Below, one piece after another: positions 43,192 through 53,487 of a stretch of DNA of 59,792 nucleotides. The stretch comes from Natronolimnohabitans innermongolicus JCM 12255 (lineage in GTDB: Archaea > Halobacteriota > Halobacteria > Halobacteriales > Natrialbaceae), in contig NZ_AOHZ01000034.1 of NCBI RefSeq assembly GCF_000337215.1, forward strand, positions 43,178 through 102,969, written 5' to 3'. The notes beneath the pieces are model-generated. The model made no database searches. It worked only from the letters and a program-made list of their open reading frames with translations, and was not told the DNA's origin. The first letter of the stretch is position 1. Every line of letters begins with the position of its first letter. A program made the translations under genes and the position numbers.

Positions 43192-43810
43192 ACCAGCCGT
43201 TCTACCCCGCGCACAATAACTTCGAGGGACGTCGTCTCCGCCGGATGCCGTCCGTCAGTATCGACGGGCTCGCTGGGATGTGGTCTGGACGTGGTGTCAG
43301 TAGTCCGGTTCGTTCGAGGTGCTCGAGTCGAACGCCACCGTGGCTGAGTGCGTCGACTCGAGCGAGACAATGCCGTTCGCGGCCGCCGAATAGACAGTTG
43401 AAGAACACATTTGCTCGTCCGGTGAGGAGATAATCTGTCGTTGAATGAATGGGTCTTTTACGCTCGTATGGTAGTAACGGAGCTAGAAAAGAACCACCAT
43501 ATACTGGGTGCGCTGGCAAGCGGTCCATGAAACGGCACCGTATCGAACACATACATGACGGTATTCAAACACACCCAAGCAAGCGGATCGGACGCGCTCC
43601 GCCGGCCGCCTCGTGGTGGCAGACGAAACGACACCGACCACTCTCTCCGGTGGTAGACGGGCCAATCTCTGTGACGAAGACGGGCCGACGTCGTCGTGAT
43701 GGCGCATCCGCGGTCGTCACGCAACTGTCGCGAGACGGCGGGATCACAATCCCTCCGAGAAACCGAAGGCAGACGTTACAACGCGTCGACCGATTCCAAA
43801 ATAGCGTCTC
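43192..43810. other. Gene-free interval of about 620 bp
   Basis: The open frames are short, overlapping on all strands and rich in Arg/Thr without family features. AT-rich patches at about 43400-43510 (ATGAATGGGTCTTTTACG and others) resemble promoter sequence. No gene is supported. Confidence 0.5.
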
Positions 43811-44293
43811 TCACTCGGATTCGACGGTAATGTCTCCGACCTGCGTCGCTTCGTGGTACGTACAGATGTACGTCGTCATCTCCTCGGTGGCGACGACGCC
43901 CTCGAGCGTCGTCTCTTCGCCTTCTTCTTCGACGTCTTCGCTCTGGTAATCATCGACGATATCACCGTCTTCGTTGCGGATCTCTAAGTTGTGCGTGATG
44001 CCGTCGCCGTTGACCCACCTGAAGTCGTACTCCTGGCCCTCGATGAGCGTAAGCGTCGGATTCTCCGTGCCCTCGAGGAACTCCGGTTCGATTCCGCCCC
44101 AGTGTTCGACGACGCCCTCGAAGTAGAACTCGTCGACGTCTTCCCAGTCTGCGTCCTCGAGACCGTTTTCCGCTCCGTTATCGTTCTCTTCGTCTTCGTC
44201 GCCAGGACCGGCGCAACCGGCGAGTGCCGTCGTGCCCGCGACGCCAGTGCCGATCAGTACCGTTCGTCGAGTGTACCGTTCGCTCTCCGTCAT
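43811..44293 (-). CDS. Secreted cupredoxin (halocyanin-like) lipoprotein
   Basis: This 160-residue protein has a Tat signal (RRTVLIGTG) and a lipobox (TALAGC), then a highly acidic linker and a plastocyanin-like fold. The first copper His is in GDGITHNLEIRN, and the Cys and second His in YICTYHEATQVGD. The residue where halocyanins carry the axial Met appears to be Gln (in TQVG). It is expected on the outer membrane face as a one-electron carrier. Confidence 0.85.
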   Translation of the reverse strand: MTESERYTRRTVLIGTGVAGTTALAGCAGPGDEDEENDNGAENGLEDADWEDVDEFYFEGVVEHWGGIEPEFLEGTENPTLTLIEGQEYDFRWVNGDGITHNLEIRNEDGDIVDDYQSEDVEEEGEETTLEGVVATEEMTTYICTYHEATQVGDITVESE

Positions 44294-44397
44294 GACACTG
44301 AACCCACTCCTCCGACAGTAATAATGGTGTTTTGGCGGTTCGAGAGACAGTCACGCGATACTGTGTGCGAAACCGAAGGACGGTCGCGCGGCCACTA

Positions 44398-44817
44398 TCA
44401 GGCGGTCAACACCGGTCGATCGGTGTATCGAACGACGCGCTCGGCGACGCTGCCGATTTTCCCCGGTCGCTCGTGGCTCTGTCCCTGAAAGCCGAGCACG
44501 ATCAGGTCGGCGCCGACCTCGTCGGCCGTCTCGCGAATCTCTTCCCAGGGACGGCCGTGACAGACGGTCGACCCGTACTCGAGTCCGACGTTGTCCACCC
44601 GACTGCCGAGTTCGTCGAGCATCGCTGCGCCCTGATCCTCGAGGCGATCGAGGACGAGTTCGGCGCTGCTCAGGGCCGGTTCGCCGTATCGATGGGTCTC
44701 GACGCAGTACAGCGCGTGAACGTCGGCGCCGTACCGTTCGGCGATCGCCAGCGCGTGTTCGACCGCTCGGTTTGCCGGATCACTACCGTCCGTTGGAACG
44801 AGGATCGTCTCGTACAT
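44398..44817 (-). CDS. Universal stress protein, single domain
   Basis: This 139-residue protein reads MYETILVPTDGSDPANRAVEHA to VLGFQGQSHERPGKIGSVAERVVRY. The loop follows G-2x-G-9x-G-S with an unusual Phe-Gln between the glycines. The tail RPVLTA is characteristic. It is a close relative of the next Usp gene (44959) and of the first domain of the 46395 fusion. Confidence 0.93.
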   Translation of the reverse strand: MYETILVPTDGSDPANRAVEHALAIAERYGADVHALYCVETHRYGEPALSSAELVLDRLEDQGAAMLDELGSRVDNVGLEYGSTVCHGRPWEEIRETADEVGADLIVLGFQGQSHERPGKIGSVAERVVRYTDRPVLTA

Positions 44818-44958
44818 CGGTGCATCGGTAGCAACGTCGAAAGCTGCCAAATAGCTTGTACCGTGTTCGCTGATAGGTTTCATAGCGACCCGAACACGAC
44901 ACGTTTGCCCGAGGTGGGACCGCGTGGGACCGCTTTCGAGGCCGACGTCACCGCGACG

Positions 44959-45363
44959 TTAGGCCGTAATCACCGGCCGCTCGGCGTATCTGACGACGCG
45001 CTCGGCGGTGCTGCCGATCTCGTCGCCCGACGTGAGTCCGCGGTGGCCGAGCACGATCAGGTCGGCGTCGATCTCTCTCGCGTACGCGTCGATCTGCTCG
45101 TGTGGTGCCCCGTTGCGGAGCTCCGTCGTCACGTTGATGGCGGCCTCACCCTCGATCGTCGACAACACGTCTCGGCCGCGCTCGTTCAGATCCGAAAGGG
45201 TCGCCTCGGAATCCTCGAGCATCGTGTTCCCGTACCGGCGCGTATCGACCACGAAGAGCGCGTGAAGCGTCGCGTCGAACGTGGACGCAATATCGAGCGC
45301 ATGATCGATCGCGCGATCCGCCGGCTCGCTGCCGTCCGTGGCGACGAGTATCGTGTCGTACAT
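44959..45363 (-). CDS. Universal stress protein, single domain
   Basis: This 134-residue protein reads MYDTILVATDGSEPADRAIDH to VLGHRGLTSGDEIGSTAERVVRY. It has a shortened loop (G-H-R-G-L-T-S-G-D-E-I-G-S), so one or two residues of the ATP loop are missing. It has a TATA-like CGTATATGTG upstream on the minus strand and lies in tandem with the 44398 gene. Confidence 0.93.
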   Translation of the reverse strand: MYDTILVATDGSEPADRAIDHALDIASTFDATLHALFVVDTRRYGNTMLEDSEATLSDLNERGRDVLSTIEGEAAINVTTELRNGAPHEQIDAYAREIDADLIVLGHRGLTSGDEIGSTAERVVRYAERPVITA

Positions 45364-45501
45364 GGACGTGCGTAGTCACTACCGGCGATCACATATACGT
45401 TACAGTCGTCCGAGCCGGCGACCGGTGACGATCGGGTACCACGCCGGGCCCTCGACGGCGCGAACTACGGCGGCAACGATCGTCTCGAGCGCGCGGTGGA
45501 A

Positions 45502-45768
45502 CTACTCGACGACCGCACCGATCGCCAGGACGAACAACGCCGCGTGCCAGACGATCACCGCGGCCGCGACGCGCGGATCCGTCGTCTGCAGCGGCGGATT
45601 CCGGAACATGGCGTCGTAGACGAACACGCTCGCGGTGATCGCCCCGAGAAAGAGCCCGCTCTCGAAGGGAATCGGGGTCAGCACCCCGAGCAGAATTCCC
45701 CCCAGGACGCAGCCCGCGATCCCGACGAGGATCTTGTCGTAGTAGGAGATCACTGGTAGCACCTGCAT
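45502..45768 (-). CDS. Small three-TM membrane protein
   Basis: This 88-residue hydrophobic protein has segments ILVGIAGCVLGGILLGVLTPI, FLGAITASVFVYDAMF and RVAAAVIVWHAALFVLAIGAVV. No family was recognised, though similar small proteins occur in haloarchaea. ATG 45768 avoids an N-terminal extension without support. Confidence 0.65.
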   Translation of the reverse strand: MQVLPVISYYDKILVGIAGCVLGGILLGVLTPIPFESGLFLGAITASVFVYDAMFRNPPLQTTDPRVAAAVIVWHAALFVLAIGAVVE

Positions 45769-45939
45769 TCCTCTACGAGCCGGACCGACGAAGAACCAAC
45801 GGGCGTTCCCGACGGTCGGGAACACGCCGACATCTCAGCGCTCCTTCTCCACTCGAATGTCTTCGCCTCCGTCGTCCACGTGCTCGAGACGCGAGACGCG
45901 AAACACGAGTCCCGAGTCTCGACTCTCGGTTCGAGTCGA

Positions 45940-46170
45940 TTACGGTCGCCGCCTCGAGTCGACCTCGAGCGCTCGGTCGTGAACCGACGGACCGTTCTCG
46001 TCGTCCGGCCGCCACCGGCGACCGCTGCGGTCCAGGAGTCGGATACTCTCACAGCGCGGACATCGGAGCGGATAGACCACGCGCTGTTCGTCACCGACGA
46101 TAACCTCGTGCTCCCAGGGGTGGCGCCAGTCGTGGCCGTACAGCCGACACTGCCAGTTCAAATACCTCAT
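45940..46170 (-). CDS. Small putative zinc-ribbon protein
   Basis: This 76-residue protein reads CRLYGHDWRHPWEHEVIVGD, then LRCPRCESIRLLDRSGRRW. One Cys and two His residues early, plus a CxxC pair, could bind one zinc. Small zinc proteins of this length are frequent in haloarchaea and often regulatory. Start ATG is 46170; function unknown. Confidence 0.68.
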   Translation of the reverse strand: MRYLNWQCRLYGHDWRHPWEHEVIVGDEQRVVYPLRCPRCESIRLLDRSGRRWRPDDENGPSVHDRALEVDSRRRP

Positions 46171-46394
46171 GTCTATTGGTAGCGCTCCACAATGCTTAAG
46201 TCGCCCGGTCGGACACGCTCGTCGTTTTCATCGTCCCGGTCGTTACACCGTGTTGTTCGTTTTCGGGCCGAACACGACCGACATCGCTTCGCTCTCGACG
46301 CTGGTCGCCCTCGCCGCCTCGAGCGTGGGGCCCGTCGAGTGCAGCCGACGGCCTAGAGCTACTTCCGGACGGCCGTAGAACAGACGTAACCGAG

Positions 46395-47630
46395 ATGTAC
46401 GAGACCATTCTCGTTCCAACGGACGGAAGCGCAGTCGCCGACCGAGCGGGCGAGTACGCGCTGGAACTCGCAGACGGGTTCGACGCGACGGTTCATGCCC
46501 TTCACGTGACCGAAGGTGGCGGACTCCTCGGCGGCGACGACGGCGACGGCGAGCAGGCGGTCGAGGACCTCGCCGAGCGCGCGGACGGGCAGGGCATCGA
46601 CGTGACGACGAGCGTCCGTGACCCGGAAGACGCTATCCATAGCGAGTTACTCGAGTACGCGGACGAACACGACGTCGACCTCGTCGTGATGGGTACCCAC
46701 GGCCGCAGCGGCCTCGATCGGTTCCTGCTTGGCAGCGTCGCCCAGCAGACGTTACGGGAGTCGTCCGTTCCGGTCGCGACGGTCCACGACGAGACCGCCC
46801 TCGAGCGCGAGTTCGATCGACTGCTGGTGCCGATCGACGGCAGCCACAGCGCGGCGACCGCACTCGAACACGCGATCGACCTCGCGACCGAAACCGACGG
46901 CCGGCTTCACCTGGTACACGTCAGCGACGAGGCGCCGCTCGAGGACGAGACGGTGACGTACGGCGCGTCGGATACCGACGAGGAGACGGTCGGCCTCGAA
47001 CCGGTCGACGACGCCCTCGAGCGCGTTCGCGATTCGAAACTGGCGTCAGTCGACGTCTCGACACCCAGCGGACGGGTCGACCAGCAGATTCTCGCGGTCG
47101 CGGCCGAACACGACGTCGACGGGATCGTCATGGGGACCCACGGGGAGACCGGACTCCGGCGGTACCTCCTCGGAAGCACGACCGAACGCGTCGTCCGGTT
47201 TGCGGACGTCCCGGTGATCGGACTCAGCGCACCGCGGACGAAGCCGGTAACCGTCGAGTACCTCGACTATCGAGTCGTCGACGAACGCGGCTGGTCGATC
47301 GACGACGACCCCTTCGAGCGGGCCGACGCGGCCGACCTCGAGGCAGACGCCTACGGGACGTTCGAGGCCGGCCGCGAGGAGTACGTCCTCGACGCGGCCG
47401 AATCGGCCGGCCTGAACTGGCCGTTTCACTGCCGGGCCGGGGGCTGTGTCAACTGCGCCGCGGTCGTCCTCGAGGGCGACCTCGAGATGGACGTCCAGCG
47501 GAGTCTCTCCGACGAGGAGGTCGAGGAGGAGGATTTACGCCTGACCTGCGTCGCGACGCCCGCGAGCGACTCGTTGCGACTGGTCTACAACGCAAAGCAC
47601 CTCGACCGACTCCAGGATCGGGTTATCTGA
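46395..47630 (+). CDS. UspA-UspA-[2Fe-2S] ferredoxin fusion protein
   Basis: This 411-residue protein has domain 1 (residues 1-140, MYETILVPTDGSAVADRAG) and domain 2 (about 141-280, RLLVPIDGSHSAATALEH), each with a nucleotide loop (MGTHGRSGLDRFLLGSVAQQT; MGTHGETGLRRYLLGSTTERV). Residues about 285-411 form a complete halophilic plant-type ferredoxin with the acidic insertion (TVEYLDYRVVDERGWSIDDD). Its Cys residues are at about 346, 351, 354 and 385 (CRAGGCVNC plus LTC), exactly the C-x4-C-x2-C...C pattern. The fusion physically links adenine-nucleotide sensing to electron transfer. Confidence 0.92.
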   Translation: MYETILVPTDGSAVADRAGEYALELADGFDATVHALHVTEGGGLLGGDDGDGEQAVEDLAERADGQGIDVTTSVRDPEDAIHSELLEYADEHDVDLVVMGTHGRSGLDRFLLGSVAQQTLRESSVPVATVHDETALEREFDRLLVPIDGSHSAATALEHAIDLATETDGRLHLVHVSDEAPLEDETVTYGASDTDEETVGLEPVDDALERVRDSKLASVDVSTPSGRVDQQILAVAAEHDVDGIVMGTHGETGLRRYLLGSTTERVVRFADVPVIGLSAPRTKPVTVEYLDYRVVDERGWSIDDDPFERADAADLEADAYGTFEAGREEYVLDAAESAGLNWPFHCRAGGCVNCAAVVLEGDLEMDVQRSLSDEEVEEEDLRLTCVATPASDSLRLVYNAKHLDRLQDRVI

Positions 47631-47947
47631 CCGACTCTCCACGGTCATGTCATCCAGGCTCTCGCGTCGCACTGGCTACGACTCCGTTTTCACCGTCACT
47701 CTCGCTAGATCGCTCCAATCCGGACGGTGGACGTACTCCGTGGTTCGAAGTTCGGATACTGCCGCGGTTCAGGTCAATTATCGCCGTCCTAGAAGCATAC
47801 ACGCGCTGACGGGAACACTGCCGTGCGGTCAGGTGTGCAGTAACGTTCATGATCACGATACCGTTTCGCTGCACACGGCCGTGAGGAACGGGATCAGTTT
47901 TATTTGAGTGATCGATGTCCGTTCGAGATACGTGACGCGGATCAATC
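47631..47947. other. 317-bp interval, promoter of the ferric-reductase-like gene
   Basis: No gene was found. A TATA-like GTTTTATTTGAG at about 47897-47908 precedes the 47948 ATG by about 40 bp. Confidence 0.5.
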
Positions 47948-48598
47948 ATGACCTCTGACACTACCAACGAACTCACCCATCATCTGGGCGTAGCGATCGC
48001 CAGCGTCGCCGTGGCGGTTTTGCTGTGGGGCATCGGATACCGCGGCCAGCGAGTCGTCGCCGGCGTTCCCTTCTTCATCCTGTTTGTCGTGATGATCATC
48101 GGTCCGCTGGTGCGCATCCGTCCGTCGATCAGGCAGCGGTTTTCCGGGAACTTCCCCGTGAACTGGCGGTCGGAGCTGGGCATCTGGTTTGCGATCTGGT
48201 CCGTTATCCACGTGCTGTTCGTCTTTTGGGCGCGCGACTGGGACGTCGTCGGCTATCTCGTCGACATGAGTCCGTGGGCGTTCGGTGCGATGGTTGCCGT
48301 CCTCATCGCGATCGTGCTGGCGTTTACGTCCAACAACCGGGCCTACGATTACCTCGGACCGAAAGCCTGGAAGTGGCACCAGAGCCACGGCACGTACGTC
48401 ATCTTCTGGCTCGTGGCCGTCCACGGCTACGATCGGGCGTACCTCCGTCCGTACGAGGAGATGGGGTTTCCCTCGGACGATCCGCTCCACCTGATTTACC
48501 TCGCGATGATCGTCATCGTCGTCGCGCTCCACGTGGTCGCGTTCGTCGCCGTCGTCTCCGAGTACCGGAAGACCGGCGAGTATCCGCCGGACCTGTGA
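47948..48598 (+). CDS. Ferric-reductase-like (YedZ/MsrQ type) membrane cytochrome
   Basis: This 216-residue protein has six membrane segments. Candidate heme-b ligands are His residues in TM helices (WFAIWSVIHVLFVFW; WHQSHGTYVIFWLVAVHGYD; VVALHVVAFVAV). The family transfers electrons across the membrane, for instance to repair oxidised methionine or reduce metal. Its partner is not adjacent. Within a redox-rich stress island it fits an electron-transfer role beside the ferredoxin-Usp fusion and the cupredoxin. Confidence 0.85.
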   Translation: MTSDTTNELTHHLGVAIASVAVAVLLWGIGYRGQRVVAGVPFFILFVVMIIGPLVRIRPSIRQRFSGNFPVNWRSELGIWFAIWSVIHVLFVFWARDWDVVGYLVDMSPWAFGAMVAVLIAIVLAFTSNNRAYDYLGPKAWKWHQSHGTYVIFWLVAVHGYDRAYLRPYEEMGFPSDDPLHLIYLAMIVIVVALHVVAFVAVVSEYRKTGEYPPDL

Positions 48599-48713
48599 GC
48601 GGTCGTCTCGGCGCCTCGTTCCTCGAGAGCCGACGCCGACGCCGCGCTCGGGGCCCTGTCCGTCGCTGCTTCTCTGTGAACGTCAGCGTCGGATCGGCCG
48701 GCTCGATCCGGTG

Positions 48714-49472
48714 TTACGGTTCGCTGTCGGCCTCGAGCGCCGCCCTCGCCCGTCGGGCCGTCTCCCGGAGCAGCGGGACGTCGTCAGTGAACACCTCGAC
48801 CGCGACGGTGCCGTCGAAGCCGGCGAGATGGTCCGTGACGACGTCGTAGTCGATCTCGCCCGCGCCGATCGGGATGTGCGTGTCGCCGCGGCTGCGCGCG
48901 TCGTGGACGTGAAGGTGCGAGACGAGGTCTCGATAGCCCGAGAGAAATCGATCGACGCCGTCGTTACCGTCTTCCATGTAGGCGTGGCCGACGTCGAAAC
49001 AGACGGACGTTCCCGTCTCCCGGGCGAGGTCGCCGAGCACCGACAACTGCAGTCCGCGCTTCTGGTGGCCGACGTTCTCGACGACCAGTTCGACGCCGGC
49101 GTCGGCCGCGGCCGCGTCGATCGCCGCGAGCTGGTCGGCAAAGAGCGGGCGGAGATCCATGTCGTGTGGATTGCGCGCCGTTCCGTGCAGAACCGCCTTC
49201 CGTGCGTTCGCCTCGCCCGCCCACTCGAGCAGGCGCGTCAGGTAGTCGACGATCGCGTCGTTGATCACGGGGACCGGCGTCACGACGTCCTGCTTGAACG
49301 GGAGGTGGACACAGAGGTCCGCGTCAGCATCGTCGAGGAGCGACTCGAGACGGGTTGCATCGATCTCCTCGGGAGCGGTTCCTTCGCCGATCGAGAGCTC
49401 CGCCAGATCGAAGCCCTCGATCGTCGCGTCCAGTCGATCGAGCGAGTCGCCGATGGTGAGGCCGACGTCCAT
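48714..49472 (-). CDS. Sugar-phosphate isomerase/epimerase-like TIM barrel
   Basis: This 252-residue xylose-isomerase-type barrel shows acidic/His metal sites in ELVVENVGHQ, VCFDVGHAYMEDGN, HLHVHDARSRGD and VAVEVFTDDV. Start ATG 49472 gives MDVGLTIGDSLDRLDATIEGF. The reaction is unknown (isomerase, epimerase or endonuclease-IV-like); metal-dependent activity is expected. Confidence 0.85.
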   Translation of the reverse strand: MDVGLTIGDSLDRLDATIEGFDLAELSIGEGTAPEEIDATRLESLLDDADADLCVHLPFKQDVVTPVPVINDAIVDYLTRLLEWAGEANARKAVLHGTARNPHDMDLRPLFADQLAAIDAAAADAGVELVVENVGHQKRGLQLSVLGDLARETGTSVCFDVGHAYMEDGNDGVDRFLSGYRDLVSHLHVHDARSRGDTHIPIGAGEIDYDVVTDHLAGFDGTVAVEVFTDDVPLLRETARRARAALEADSEP

Positions 49473-49570
49473 ACGTGGAGATGCGGCGACAGTCATATAA
49501 ACGCGCTGGCGGTGTTCGGCCCGTGGTCGCCGCACCCGCCTTTTTTGCCGTCCGCGTCGTAGGCAGCAGT

Positions 49571-50011
49571 ATGACGGGACTGCGATGGGTACAACTTCCG
49601 AGCGACGAACGCGCCGAATTCCTGGGCGACGGCGGCATCGGCGTCCTCTCCTTTGGGACGGACGAAGCCGAGCCACCGGCCTCGCTGCCGGTCTCCTACG
49701 GCTACCTCGACGAGCCCGAACACTTCTACTTCAAGCTCTCGTTCCCGCCGGGGAGTTCGAAGTCGGAGCTCGTCGGCAATCCGGCGTCGTTCGTCGTCCA
49801 CGGCGAGCGAGACGGGACGTGGCACAGCGTCGTCGCCAGCGGCACGCTCGAGGAACTGGCGAACCTGCCGCCGGAATCGGCGGCGGTCCAGCGAATGTGG
49901 GCCGTCTCGATACCGACCGTCGATATCTTCGACCGGCCTCGGGAGGAGATTCCGTTTCACGACTTCCGGCTGGTTCCGGACTCCATCACCGGCCGGAAAG
50001 CACTCGAGTGA
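49571..50011 (+). CDS. Pyridoxamine 5'-phosphate oxidase-like flavin-binding protein
   Basis: This 146-residue split-barrel protein has GDGGIGVLSFG, LPVSYGYLDEPEHFYFK and SKSELVGNPASFVVHGERDG, related to the 41176 protein. These small proteins bind FMN or F420. ATG 49571 starts the conserved sequence. It is divergent from the TIM-barrel gene at 49472. Confidence 0.82.
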   Translation: MTGLRWVQLPSDERAEFLGDGGIGVLSFGTDEAEPPASLPVSYGYLDEPEHFYFKLSFPPGSSKSELVGNPASFVVHGERDGTWHSVVASGTLEELANLPPESAAVQRMWAVSIPTVDIFDRPREEIPFHDFRLVPDSITGRKALE

Positions 50012-50174
50012 GACGGACTGCTGTACTGCGGTTTCCTGCGTGTCATTTCCGGGCACAACCGGCCCCCTCTCCTGGGATCACACCGGTACATCGGTCCTGC
50101 AGCCGTACGCGCGGCCGACCACTTTCGAGGGATTTCGAGGGGAAACGGAGAGAGCGACCGAACGGAACGGACGC

Positions 50175-52994
50175 TCAGTACCGATCGAAGTATCGGTCCT
50201 GGACCTTCACGAAGACGGCCATCAGCACGGCGAAGACGAAGGCGGCGGCCGCGATCTGGGCCCAGTGGACGAGCCCCAGCGGTTCGACGTCGAACAGCAA
50301 CTGGCCGGTCGGCGTGTAGAGGACGAGCAACTGGAGTGCGACCGCGACACCGACCGCGAGTACGAGCCAGCGGTTCGAGAAGATGCCGAGCCCGTACCGG
50401 AACCGGATCGCCTGTATGCGGACGATTTCGAAGACGACGAAGCCGGTGAACACCATCGTCTGGGCGAGTTCGCGGCTCGGTTCGTAGCCGGGACTCCAGC
50501 CCACCGCGGCCCCGGTCACGTCGTACCCCGGAATCAGTTCGCCGAAGTAGTTGAGCGTAAACAGCGGGAGCAGACAGACCGTCATAAACAGCGCGATGCC
50601 GACAATGGACGTGAAGATCCGGTCGGTGATGACGCCCTCGTCCGGGGGCCGCGGATCGCGCTCCATGATGTCGTCGGCGGGCGGATCGACGCCCATCGAG
50701 AGCGCGGGAATACCGTCGGTGACGACGTTGATCCAGAGGATCTGAATCGGCGTGATGACGAGGCCGAGGCCGGCCATCGACCCCGTAAAGACCATCGTCA
50801 CTTCGCCGCCGTTGCCCGACAGCAGGTAGTTGACGAACTTCCGAACGTTGTCGAAGATCCGCCGGCCGCCCCTGACCGCGTCCCGGATCGTCGCGAAGTT
50901 GTCGTCCAGCAGGACGATGTCCGAGGCCTGCTCGGTGACGTCCGTCCCGCGGATCCCCATCGCGACGCCGACGTCGGCGTTCTTGACCGCGGGGGCGTCG
51001 TTGACTCCGTCGCCGGTCATCGCGACCGTATGGCCTTTCGCCTGTAGCATCTGCAAAATACGCGTCTTGTGGTCCGGCGACGTCCGCGCGAAGATGTCGA
51101 CGTCGTCGACGACCTCGCGCAACTCGTCGTCGTCCATTTCCTCGAGTTCGGGGCCCGTGATCACCCGCGTCGACCGCAGCCCGATCTCCTCGCCGACCGC
51201 CCGCGCGGTGACGGCGTTGTCGCCCGTGATCATCACGACGTTGATCCCGGCGTCGAGACAGCCCGCGAGCGCGCCGGAGACCTCGGGCCGGGGCGGATCG
51301 AGCATTCCCTGCAGGCCGAGAAAGACCATCTCGCGCTCGACGCCGTCGTCCGGCGATTCGGCCTGCGCGTCGGGGACGTCGGGTCGATACGCAAAGCCCA
51401 TCACGCGCAGCGCGTCCTCGGCGAACGTCTCGTTGCGCCGCTCGATCTCCGTACGGCGCTCGTCCGTGAGGTCGACGATCTCGCCATCGACGAGTTCGCG
51501 ATCGCAGCGCTCGAGAACGGTCTCGGGCGCCCCTTTCATGTACGCGACCGTATCGCCGTCCGGAGTCTCGTGGACCGTCGTCATCCGTTTTCGGGCGGAG
51601 GTGAACTCGACTTCGCCGAGTCGGGGGTACTCCGCAGCGAGTTCGCGGTGATCGAAGCCGGCCTTCTGTGCGGCGACGAACAGCGCGATTTCGGTGGGAT
51701 CGCCCAGGTAGGTCCGCTCGTCGTCGCCGTCACCGTCGTCGCCCCCGCTCGCTCCGCCATCACCGCCTTCCTCGCGCTCTCGAGTCCCGATATCGACGTT
51801 GTTACAGAGCATTCCACAACGCAACACTTCGGCTACGTGCGCCTCGTCGACCGACTCGCCGTCGCTGCGGAACTCGCCGTCGGTGTCGTAGCCGGTGCCG
51901 GTCACCTCGTATACGTCTCCGCCGGTGGCGATCTGCTGGACCGTCATCTCTTCCTCGGTGAGCGTGCCCGTCTTGTCGGTACAGATGACGTCGACCGAGC
52001 CGAGCGCCTCGACGATCGGCAGCCGGCGGACGAGCGCGTTCTGGTCGGCCATCCGCCGGGCGCCGAGCGCCAGCGAGAGCGTGACGACCGCGGGTAACCC
52101 CTCGGGAACGGCCGAGACGGCGATGCCGACCGCTGTCAGGAACACCTGCAGCGGTTCCGTCTCGCCGACGACGAGCTCCGCGATTCCGATCACGGCGACG
52201 GCGGCGACGACGACGCCGGCGATGATCTTCCCCAGCCGGTCCATCTCCGACTGGAACGGCGTGTCGCGGTCTTCGGCCTCCTCGAGCGCCGTCGCGATCT
52301 GTCCGATCTCGGATTCGGAACCGGTCTCGACGACGACCGCCGTCCCGGAACCACGCTCGACGACGGTGTCTTTGTACAGCATGTTATCGCGCTCGGCGAG
52401 CGACGTCTCCGGGTCGACTTCGCCGACCGCTTTCGAGACGCCGACGCTCTCGCCGGTCAGCGCGGCCTCGTCGACGCTGAGGTTCGACTCCGAAACGATG
52501 CGGGCGTCCGCGGGGACGATGTCGCCCGATTCGACGAAGATCACGTCGCCCGGAACGAGCTTCGTCGCATCGAGTTCCGTCTTCTCGCCGTCGCGTCTGA
52601 CGATCGCGTACGTCGTCGACATCTCCTTTAGGGCCTGGATACTCTGCTCGGCTCGGTAGTCCTGGACGAAACCGAACAGCGTGATGAAGACGACGATGCC
52701 GGCGATGACCGCCGCGTCGATCGTGTGCCCGACGGCGGCCATCACGATCGCAGCGACGATTAGCACCCAGATCAGCGCCGAGGTGTACTGTTCTACGAGG
52801 ATCCGGAGCGGCGATATTCCTTCCGTGCCCTCGATCGCGTTCGGTCCCTCGCGCTCGAGGCGCTCGCTTGCGTCGGCCGCGTCGAGTCCCCGCTCGGACG
52901 ATCCAAGCTCGTCGTAAACGTCCTCGAGCGGCCGTGAGTGCCAGTTGTGATTCGTCGCTGACTCGGTCCGCTCGGAGTATTCTGAACGTGACAC
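50175..52994 (-). CDS. P-type cation-transporting ATPase (Ca2+/P2A-like)
   Basis: This 939-residue ATPase has an N-terminal cation-ATPase domain, TGES (actuator, [12 protein letters not shown]), [20 protein letters not shown] (TM4 ion site), the phosphorylated Asp at about 340 in [13 protein letters not shown], the nucleotide domain ([12 protein letters not shown]), [20 protein letters not shown] (hinge) and a six-helix C-terminal domain. It is the cytosol-to-outside cation pump class to which the mycobacterial DosR member CtpF belongs. The ion is not certain; Ca2+ is most likely. An acidic Gly-rich insertion in the nucleotide domain ([13 protein letters not shown]) is a halophile feature. 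Confidence 0.93.
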   Translation of the reverse strand: MSRSEYSERTESATNHNWHSRPLEDVYDELGSSERGLDAADASERLEREGPNAIEGTEGISPLRILVEQYTSALIWVLIVAAIVMAAVGHTIDAAVIAGIVVFITLFGFVQDYRAEQSIQALKEMSTTYAIVRRDGEKTELDATKLVPGDVIFVESGDIVPADARIVSESNLSVDEAALTGESVGVSKAVGEVDPETSLAERDNMLYKDTVVERGSGTAVVVETGSESEIGQIATALEEAEDRDTPFQSEMDRLGKIIAGVVVAAVAVIGIAELVVGETEPLQVFLTAVGIAVSAVPEGLPAVVTLSLALGARRMADQNALVRRLPIVEALGSVDVICTDKTGTLTEEEMTVQQIATGGDVYEVTGTGYDTDGEFRSDGESVDEAHVAEVLRCGMLCNNVDIGTREREEGGDGGASGGDDGDGDDERTYLGDPTEIALFVAAQKAGFDHRELAAEYPRLGEVEFTSARKRMTTVHETPDGDTVAYMKGAPETVLERCDRELVDGEIVDLTDERRTEIERRNETFAEDALRVMGFAYRPDVPDAQAESPDDGVEREMVFLGLQGMLDPPRPEVSGALAGCLDAGINVVMITGDNAVTARAVGEEIGLRSTRVITGPELEEMDDDELREVVDDVDIFARTSPDHKTRILQMLQAKGHTVAMTGDGVNDAPAVKNADVGVAMGIRGTDVTEQASDIVLLDDNFATIRDAVRGGRRIFDNVRKFVNYLLSGNGGEVTMVFTGSMAGLGLVITPIQILWINVVTDGIPALSMGVDPPADDIMERDPRPPDEGVITDRIFTSIVGIALFMTVCLLPLFTLNYFGELIPGYDVTGAAVGWSPGYEPSRELAQTMVFTGFVVFEIVRIQAIRFRYGLGIFSNRWLVLAVGVAVALQLLVLYTPTGQLLFDVEPLGLVHWAQIAAAAFVFAVLMAVFVKVQDRYFDRY

Positions 52995-53114
52995 GCGTAC
53001 GTCCTCGATGACACGATGAGTGTACTTAATCGAAATCCACGCCGAACGAGAATGTCCGACGGCGATTGATACGCGCTGCCGGCAGTCGAGAGATGGGTGT
53101 GAGCGCAGCCGGCG

Positions 53115-53486
53115 TCAGCCGGTCGGTGCGAACGTCACGAGCCACGCGTCCTCACCGCGGGACTCGACGTCGACTGCGACCGTCTCGCCGCGATCGATCT
53201 CTTCGACATCTCGGAGCTGACCCGTCAGCCGCACGCCTTCGTCGAAGGTCGCGATGACGATGGTGTAGGGGGTGTCGTCGGCGTACTCGGGAATCGAACT
53301 GAAGATCGTCGTCGACGCTGCGACCGTCGCCGTCCCCGACAGGGAGCGCTCCTCGAGCGTCTGCGTGCCGCAGTCGGGACAGACCGACCGCGGCGGTAAA
53401 GCGGCCGCTCCGCACTCCTCGCAGGCGAGGTAAAACGGGTCGCCGTCGTCGATACGTTCGGCGAACTCGACGAACCACGGCTGCAT
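53115..53486 (-). CDS. Zn-ribbon/OB-fold protein (DUF35, acyl-CoA-associated)
   Basis: This 123-residue protein has an N-terminal zinc ribbon CEECGAAALPPRSVCPDCG followed by an OB fold (ASTTIFSSIPEYADD...IVIATFDEG...LTGQL...VDV). Such proteins partner thiolases as substrate channels. It lies 1 bp after the thiolase stop, so the pair forms an operon. ATG 53486 is used. Confidence 0.9.
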   Translation of the reverse strand: MQPWFVEFAERIDDGDPFYLACEECGAAALPPRSVCPDCGTQTLEERSLSGTATVAASTTIFSSIPEYADDTPYTIVIATFDEGVRLTGQLRDVEEIDRGETVAVDVESRGEDAWLVTFAPTG

Positions 53487-53487
53487 C

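Noticed and set aside
43449-43949. Plus-strand frame of 166 codons before the cupredoxin
   Set aside because: Overlaps the cupredoxin gene antisense at its end and lacks motifs; atypical composition.
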